From assembly GCA_963761705.1 (NCBI GenBank), contig CAVXHK010000002.1, forward strand, positions 1 through 64,000: DNA of 64,000 bases, given 5' to 3'. Source of the DNA: CAVVKW01 sp963761705. GTDB lineage: Bacteria; Verrucomicrobiota; Verrucomicrobiia; Chthoniobacterales; JAATET01. A program made the position numbers and the translations under genes. The notes below the pieces were generated by a model. The model did not search any database and was not told the origin of the DNA. It saw only the letters and a program-made list of their open reading frames with translations. Numbering within the stretch: the stretch's first letter is position 1; the number at the start of each line of letters is the position of its first letter. This document shows, piece by piece, positions 60,355 to 64,000 of this stretch.

Positions 60355-60834
60355 TTACTTGTTTGTTCGTGAGAGCGCGACCTTGCCGGTGCGCGTAAGG
60401 TCGAGGACGCCGAAGCGCTCCATGAGCAGGAGAAATTTGTTGATCTTGCTCTCCGTCCCGGTGACCTCGATTGACAGCCGCTCGGGCTGCACGTCGATGA
60501 TCTTCGCGCGGAAAATGTCGCAGATCTGCATGACCTCCGCCCGGGTCTTTGAAGTCGCCTTCACGCGGAGGAGCAGCAGCTCGCGATCAACGTATTCCTC
60601 ATCGCGAAAATCCTCCACGTCGATCACCTCGACGAGCTTGTCGAGCTGCTTGGTGACTTGATCGAGCACCGAGTCGTCGCCACGCACCACGATGGTCATG
60701 CGAGACGTCGTCGGATCAAGCGTCGGCCCGACGTTCAGTGAATCGATGTTAAACCCCCGCCCGCTGAACATCCCGGCAACCCGCGCGAGGACGCCGAATT
60801 TGTTTTCTACGAGGACGGAGAGGGTGTGACGCAT
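60355..60834 (-). CDS. ilvN: Acetolactate synthase small (regulatory) subunit
   Basis: The 159-residue protein is the IlvN/IlvH ACT-domain subunit (MRHTLSVLVENKFGVLARVA, GMFSGRGFNIDSLNVGPTLD). It binds valine and controls the catalytic subunit. The ATG at 60834 starts the ACT domain exactly; the ATG at 60882 would add 16 unrelated residues. Confidence 0.93.
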   Translation of the reverse strand: MRHTLSVLVENKFGVLARVAGMFSGRGFNIDSLNVGPTLDPTTSRMTIVVRGDDSVLDQVTKQLDKLVEVIDVEDFRDEEYVDRELLLLRVKATSKTRAEVMQICDIFRAKIIDVQPERLSIEVTGTESKINKFLLLMERFGVLDLTRTGKVALSRTNK

Positions 60835-60913
60835 GGCGGGTGAAGAGCCGAGGAGAGTGGGCGGGAAGAATCCCTTCGTCAAACCGATAATCGGTCGCTA
60901 CAACGTCGCCGCC

Positions 60914-61504
60914 ATGAAGCTCGACCTGCCCGCCCACCCGTTCGCCGCTTACATCTTCGACTGCGACGGCACCATCGCCGACACCATGCCGCTGCACTAC
61001 CGGGCATGGCAACGCGCGATGACCGAGCTCGGCGGCCAATTTCCCGAGGACCTCTTTTATTCCTGGGGCGGCACCCCGACGCGCAAGATCATCACGCAGC
61101 TCAACGAGAAGTTCGGCACCTCGATGAACCCTGACGAGGCCGCTTCGCTGAAGGAAAAATATTACGTTGGCCTCATCCCGGAAGCCGTCGCAATCGAGCC
61201 CGTCGTCGATCTGGTGAGGCAATTTCACGGCACCGCGCCGATGGCGGTTTGCAGCGGCGGCTTCCGCGAACTCGTCGTCGGCACGCTCGACGTGCTGGGT
61301 CTCACCGATTACTTCGACGCCATCATTTGCGCCGAGGACACCGAACACGGTAAACCCTTCCCGGACCCGTTCCTAGCCGCGGCGCGAGCCCTCGGGGTCC
61401 CGCCAGAGCAATGCCTCGTCTTCGAAGATGCGCCGATGGGCGTCCAAGCAGCCAAAGCCGCCAACATGCGCTACGTCCTCGTCCCCTCCGCGCCTCAGCT
61501 TTAG
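60914..61504 (+). CDS. HAD-family phosphatase or phosphoglucomutase-like protein
   Basis: The 196-residue protein has HAD motif I (YIFDCDGTIADTMPLHYRAW), motif II in MAVCSGGFRELV, and motifs III/IV in EHGKPFPDPFLAAARALG and LVFEDAPMGVQAAKAANM. It resembles the YqaB/beta-phosphoglucomutase branch that acts on sugar phosphates. Confidence 0.85.
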   Translation: MKLDLPAHPFAAYIFDCDGTIADTMPLHYRAWQRAMTELGGQFPEDLFYSWGGTPTRKIITQLNEKFGTSMNPDEAASLKEKYYVGLIPEAVAIEPVVDLVRQFHGTAPMAVCSGGFRELVVGTLDVLGLTDYFDAIICAEDTEHGKPFPDPFLAAARALGVPPEQCLVFEDAPMGVQAAKAANMRYVLVPSAPQL

Positions 61505-61597
61505 GTAGACCCGGCGGGCACCCTCCTCCATCCGCCCCACCCGACGATCAGGCGATCCCTGATTGCAGCGGCGGCCACATCTGCGATGCTGGCGGCA

Positions 61598-62149
61598 ATG
61601 AAATCCAACCTTTCCAAGCTTGCCAAGGGCACTCTTGCCGCCCTCCTCGCAACACTCGTCCCCACGGCGCTCTACGCCGCGGACGCCCCGACGGAGCTCA
61701 TCGCAGTCCTCGCTCCGACCGAAGGGAACGACGTGACCGGTACCGTAACGTTCGCCCAGGACGGTGACAAAGTCACCGTGACGGCGAAAGTCATGGGACT
61801 CGAACCCGACTCGAAGCACGGCTTCCACATCCACGAGTTCGGCGACATCAGCGCGACCGACGGCACGAGCGCTGGCGGTCATTTCAACCCCGGAGGCCAC
61901 GACCACGCCCTTCCCGCCTCGGAAGTCCGGCACGCCGGTGACCTCGGCAACCTTGAAACCGACGCCGACGGAACCGCCGAGCTCACCATCACCGTCGACA
62001 ACGTCACGCTCACGGAAGGTGCCGACGCGATCATCGGTCGAGGCCTGATCGTTCATGAGAAGATGGACGACGGCGGCCAACCGACCGGCAACGCCGGACC
62101 CCGCATCGCGATGGGCGTAATCGGCGTGCAGAATCCCGGGGACAAATAG
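61598..62149 (+). CDS. sodC: Secreted Cu/Zn superoxide dismutase without cysteines
   Basis: The 183-residue exported protein starts MKSNLSKLAKGTLAALLATL. It has the copper and zinc ligands: KHGFHIHEFGD, GGHFNPGGHDHALP, RHAGDLGNLETDADG and LIVHEKMDDGG, and the active-site Arg in GNAGPRIAMGVIG. The mature protein has no Cys at all, so the disulfide found in almost all members is missing. The start at 61598 is set by the signal peptide; an ATG four codons earlier is possible. Confidence 0.88.
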   Translation: MKSNLSKLAKGTLAALLATLVPTALYAADAPTELIAVLAPTEGNDVTGTVTFAQDGDKVTVTAKVMGLEPDSKHGFHIHEFGDISATDGTSAGGHFNPGGHDHALPASEVRHAGDLGNLETDADGTAELTITVDNVTLTEGADAIIGRGLIVHEKMDDGGQPTGNAGPRIAMGVIGVQNPGDK

Positions 62150-62182
62150 ACGTCCTCCGCGGGAGCGACATCCGAATCACCC

Positions 62183-62221
62183 GACGGGTCGACGCGCCAT
62201 GCGTCGACCCGTCTTTTTTTT
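62183..62221 (+). terminator. Rho-independent terminator of sodC
   Basis: GACGGGTCGACGC (62183-62195), loop GCCAT, GCGTCGACCCGTC (62201-62213) gives a perfect 13-bp stem followed by eight T. It ends 3 bp before the antiporter start codon. Confidence 0.95.
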
Positions 62222-62224
62222 GGC

Positions 62225-63262
62225 ATGCTCGATTTCACCGAATTGTCTCTCACTCTCAACGTCGTATTCTTTGCTCTGGCCGCCTTGGTTATCGCCATTG
62301 CGGGTTGGAAACTCGCCGCCCAAGCGGACCGGCTCGCCGACGCAACGGGTCTTGGAGAGGCCGTCGCGGGAGCCCTGTTCCTCGGCGCCTCCACGTCCCT
62401 GCCGGGAATCATGACGTCGGCGGTCACGGCTTGGCGCGGTTTCCCGGAACTCGCCGTGAGTAACGCTGTCGGCGGCATCGCCGCGCAGACCGCTTTCCTG
62501 GCCGTCGCCGACATCTTTTACCGCAAGGTCAACCTCGAGCATGCCGCCGCTTCCGCGTCGAACATCCTCCAGGGCACCCTCCTTCTTACCCTGCTATCGG
62601 TCCCCTTGATCGCCGTCTCCGGACCGGACATCACTTTGCTCGGGATCCATCCCGCCTCCTTCGTCCTCCTGCTCGGCTACGTCTTCGGGATGCGGGTGGT
62701 CTCCCAGGCGCGCGACGAACCAACGTGGCTTCCGCAGCGAACGCACGAAACGCTCGTCGACGAACCCGCCGCGGACCCGACCCGAGGGACGAGCGTCGCC
62801 CGCCTCTGGCTCGCATTCGGCGTCACCGCCGCCACGGTCGGCTGCGCCGGATGGATTGTCGCCCAAACGGGAATTGCTGCCGCTGAAAAAACCGGATTAT
62901 CCGAAACTGCGATCGGCGGATTCTTCACCGCGGTCGCAACGTCATTACCCGAACTCGTCACCGCCATCGCCGCCGTTCGCCAAGGGGCGCTCACCCTCGC
63001 AGTCGCGGGCATCATCGGTGGCAACAGTTTCGACGTTCTCTTCATCGCGGTGGCGGATGTGGCTTTCCGGGACGGCTCGATCTATCACCACATCACCGAC
63101 CGCCAGACGTTTTTGATGGGCCTCACGATCCTCCTCACCGGCATCCTGACGATGGGGCTGGTCCGCCGTGAAAAGCGAGGTATCGCCAACATCGGCTTCG
63201 AGAGTTTCTCAGTGCTCATCATCTACTCAGCCGCCGTCGTCTTTATGTTCACCGCCGGATAG
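62225..63262 (+). CDS. CaCA-family sodium:calcium antiporter
   Basis: The 345-residue membrane protein has the two exchanger repeats (GALFLGASTSLPGIMTSAV and GGFFTAVATSLPELVTAIAA, with IIGGNSFDVLFIA). It is a different branch from the gene at 26150. The ATG follows a strong terminator by 3 bp, so its transcript needs readthrough or has almost no leader. A Met further in would lose the first helix, so this start is kept. Confidence 0.85.
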   Translation: MLDFTELSLTLNVVFFALAALVIAIAGWKLAAQADRLADATGLGEAVAGALFLGASTSLPGIMTSAVTAWRGFPELAVSNAVGGIAAQTAFLAVADIFYRKVNLEHAAASASNILQGTLLLTLLSVPLIAVSGPDITLLGIHPASFVLLLGYVFGMRVVSQARDEPTWLPQRTHETLVDEPAADPTRGTSVARLWLAFGVTAATVGCAGWIVAQTGIAAAEKTGLSETAIGGFFTAVATSLPELVTAIAAVRQGALTLAVAGIIGGNSFDVLFIAVADVAFRDGSIYHHITDRQTFLMGLTILLTGILTMGLVRREKRGIANIGFESFSVLIIYSAAVVFMFTAG

Positions 63263-63281
63263 CCCAAATCCGTTCGCGGGG

Positions 63282-63728
63282 TCAGAACTGAAAATGCTTC
63301 CCAAAGTCCTGGGGCTTTAAGTTCGTGAGGTTGCTAGAGAGATTTTCGCGAAGTCGCTCCTTCCACTGCTTGTTGGGAATGGCTTCCAGAATTGCCTGAT
63401 TGACCGAGGAAGGCGCGGCAAATGCCCAACGGTCCGGCGAGTGCTCCGACAACACCCGGTCGATGTGGCCGCCGATCTCCTTGATCGCGCGAGACTTGTC
63501 CTCGAGCTGGATCCCCTCGTTCCCAGCGTGCGACATCGCGCCCGGCGCGCCGCCGCTTGGCATCGCCCCGGCTTGATCAGTCACTTTCTCGTGAAGCAAC
63601 TGGTGGCTGGCGATGAGATCGATCGATTCGATCTCGCGGGGAAATGGCTCGCGCTCGGGCGGATGCTCCAACTTGAAGGCTCGGAAACTCCCGGTATCGG
63701 CGACGATGATGATGTGTGGCTCAGGCAT
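63282..63728 (-). CDS. Host attachment protein family (baeRF/eRF1-like) protein
   Basis: The 148-residue protein begins IIIVADTGSFRAFKLEHP and has DKSRAIKEIGGHIDRVLSEH and SSVNQAILEAIP. This matches proteins named after a host attachment protein of plant-associated bacteria, related to archaeal release factor-like domains. The role is unknown. It runs convergent to the antiporter gene. Confidence 0.75.
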   Translation of the reverse strand: MPEPHIIIVADTGSFRAFKLEHPPEREPFPREIESIDLIASHQLLHEKVTDQAGAMPSGGAPGAMSHAGNEGIQLEDKSRAIKEIGGHIDRVLSEHSPDRWAFAAPSSVNQAILEAIPNKQWKERLRENLSSNLTNLKPQDFGKHFQF

Positions 63729-63762
63729 AACGCCTCCTGTTTAGATGAAAATCGCGGTCACG

Positions 63763-64000
63763 TTAAGGCTTAAGCATCCCATGCTGTTCACCCGCCTTGA
63801 TGTCCGGCGTCGTCCCCGACACCGAGGACGTCGCCACCCCCCAGAGGAAATCCAGGTTCTTCCCGCCCGTCGGGTCCCAATACTCAGCGTCGATCGGATT
63901 CACCGCGATCAATGCGATGTTCCCCACGGATTCGATCTTCGCCGGATCTCCCGACAGCGATGCCAATCCGTTGATCAAAAGGTAAAGCGACTGATCGTTC
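63763..64000 (-). CDS. Pyridoxamine-5'-phosphate-oxidase-like general stress protein, 5' end outside the window
   Basis: The visible 78 residues are the C-terminal part of a general stress protein 26-like flavoprotein: SLYLLINGLASLSGDPAKIE, then ALIAVNPIDAEYWDPTGGKN. In usual members about 25 residues with a WxPxxxxWFPxG-type stretch lie between AKIE and ALI; here only SVGNI connects them. Either a family variant or an internal deletion. The frame is open to the window edge. Confidence 0.7.
   Translation of the reverse strand, partial: NDQSLYLLINGLASLSGDPAKIESVGNIALIAVNPIDAEYWDPTGGKNLDFLWGVATSSVSGTTPDIKAGEQHGMLKP

Overview
The window is high-GC, Gram-negative bacterial chromosome (LpxK for lipid A, lipoprotein signals, LolA-like and secreted proteins). 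The gene repertoire (bifunctional rhamnose aldolase/dehydrogenase, fused Gate-domain protein, HdeD, type II-C CRISPR) fits Verrucomicrobiota best, but this is an impression from gene content, not a proof.

Layout. 1-1221: the end of an insertion sequence with an integrase-core transposase running off the left edge. 1300-7575: serine hydrolase, SLC13-type transporter, NHL-repeat protein, fused SpmA/SpmB-like protein, secreted cyclophilin. 7600-14555: rhamnose/fucose catabolism (aldolase-dehydrogenase, DeoR regulator, rhamnulokinase, FucU) with malate:quinone oxidoreductase and a rhodanese in the same run. 14616-19000: class V aminotransferase, HdeD, a decayed PD40 gene, lipocalin, oligopeptide-binding lipoprotein. 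19044-21595: a SAM-I riboswitch leading a threonine-synthase homologue, a MoaD/ThiS-type sulfur carrier ending in Gly-Gly and a NIL-domain protein, which suggests thiocarboxylate-dependent homocysteine synthesis, followed by a NYN-domain gene. 21712-23858: a two-gene restriction-modification system (C5 methyltransferase and nuclease) fitted between the NYN gene and argD by 4-bp overlaps. 25218-29294: class II aldolase, tRNA-Ser(GCT), antiporter, homoserine kinase, LpxK.

29349-55576 appears to be one nitrogen regulon interrupted by a CRISPR-Cas locus. The left half holds an ABC importer, a Cache-LuxR regulator and a creatininase-family hydrolase. The right half holds two type III glutamine synthetase-like genes, a Rieske oxygenase, a TIM-barrel protein, a NikR-like regulator, two DUF1989 proteins (carboxyguanidine deiminase type), a urea/guanidine carboxylase and allophanate hydrolase. 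The same 8-14-8 inverted repeat lies upstream of both the importer and the NikR-like gene, and the regulator lacks nickel-ligand positions, so it may answer to guanidine or a related nitrogen signal.

The CRISPR-Cas locus (33998-43158) is type II-C: 34 repeats of 36 bp with 33 spacers, cas2, cas1 and an intact cas9. It has three or four uncharacterised genes between cas1 and cas9, a good tracrRNA candidate divergent from cas9, and two further repeat-matching elements between the cas genes.

55580-64000: LolA-like protein, PAP2 phosphatase, two glycosyltransferases, ilvC and ilvN/H, HAD phosphatase, a cysteine-less Cu/Zn superoxide dismutase with a textbook terminator, a second CaCA antiporter, a host-attachment-type protein, and an edge-truncated general-stress (pyridoxamine-phosphate-oxidase-like) protein.
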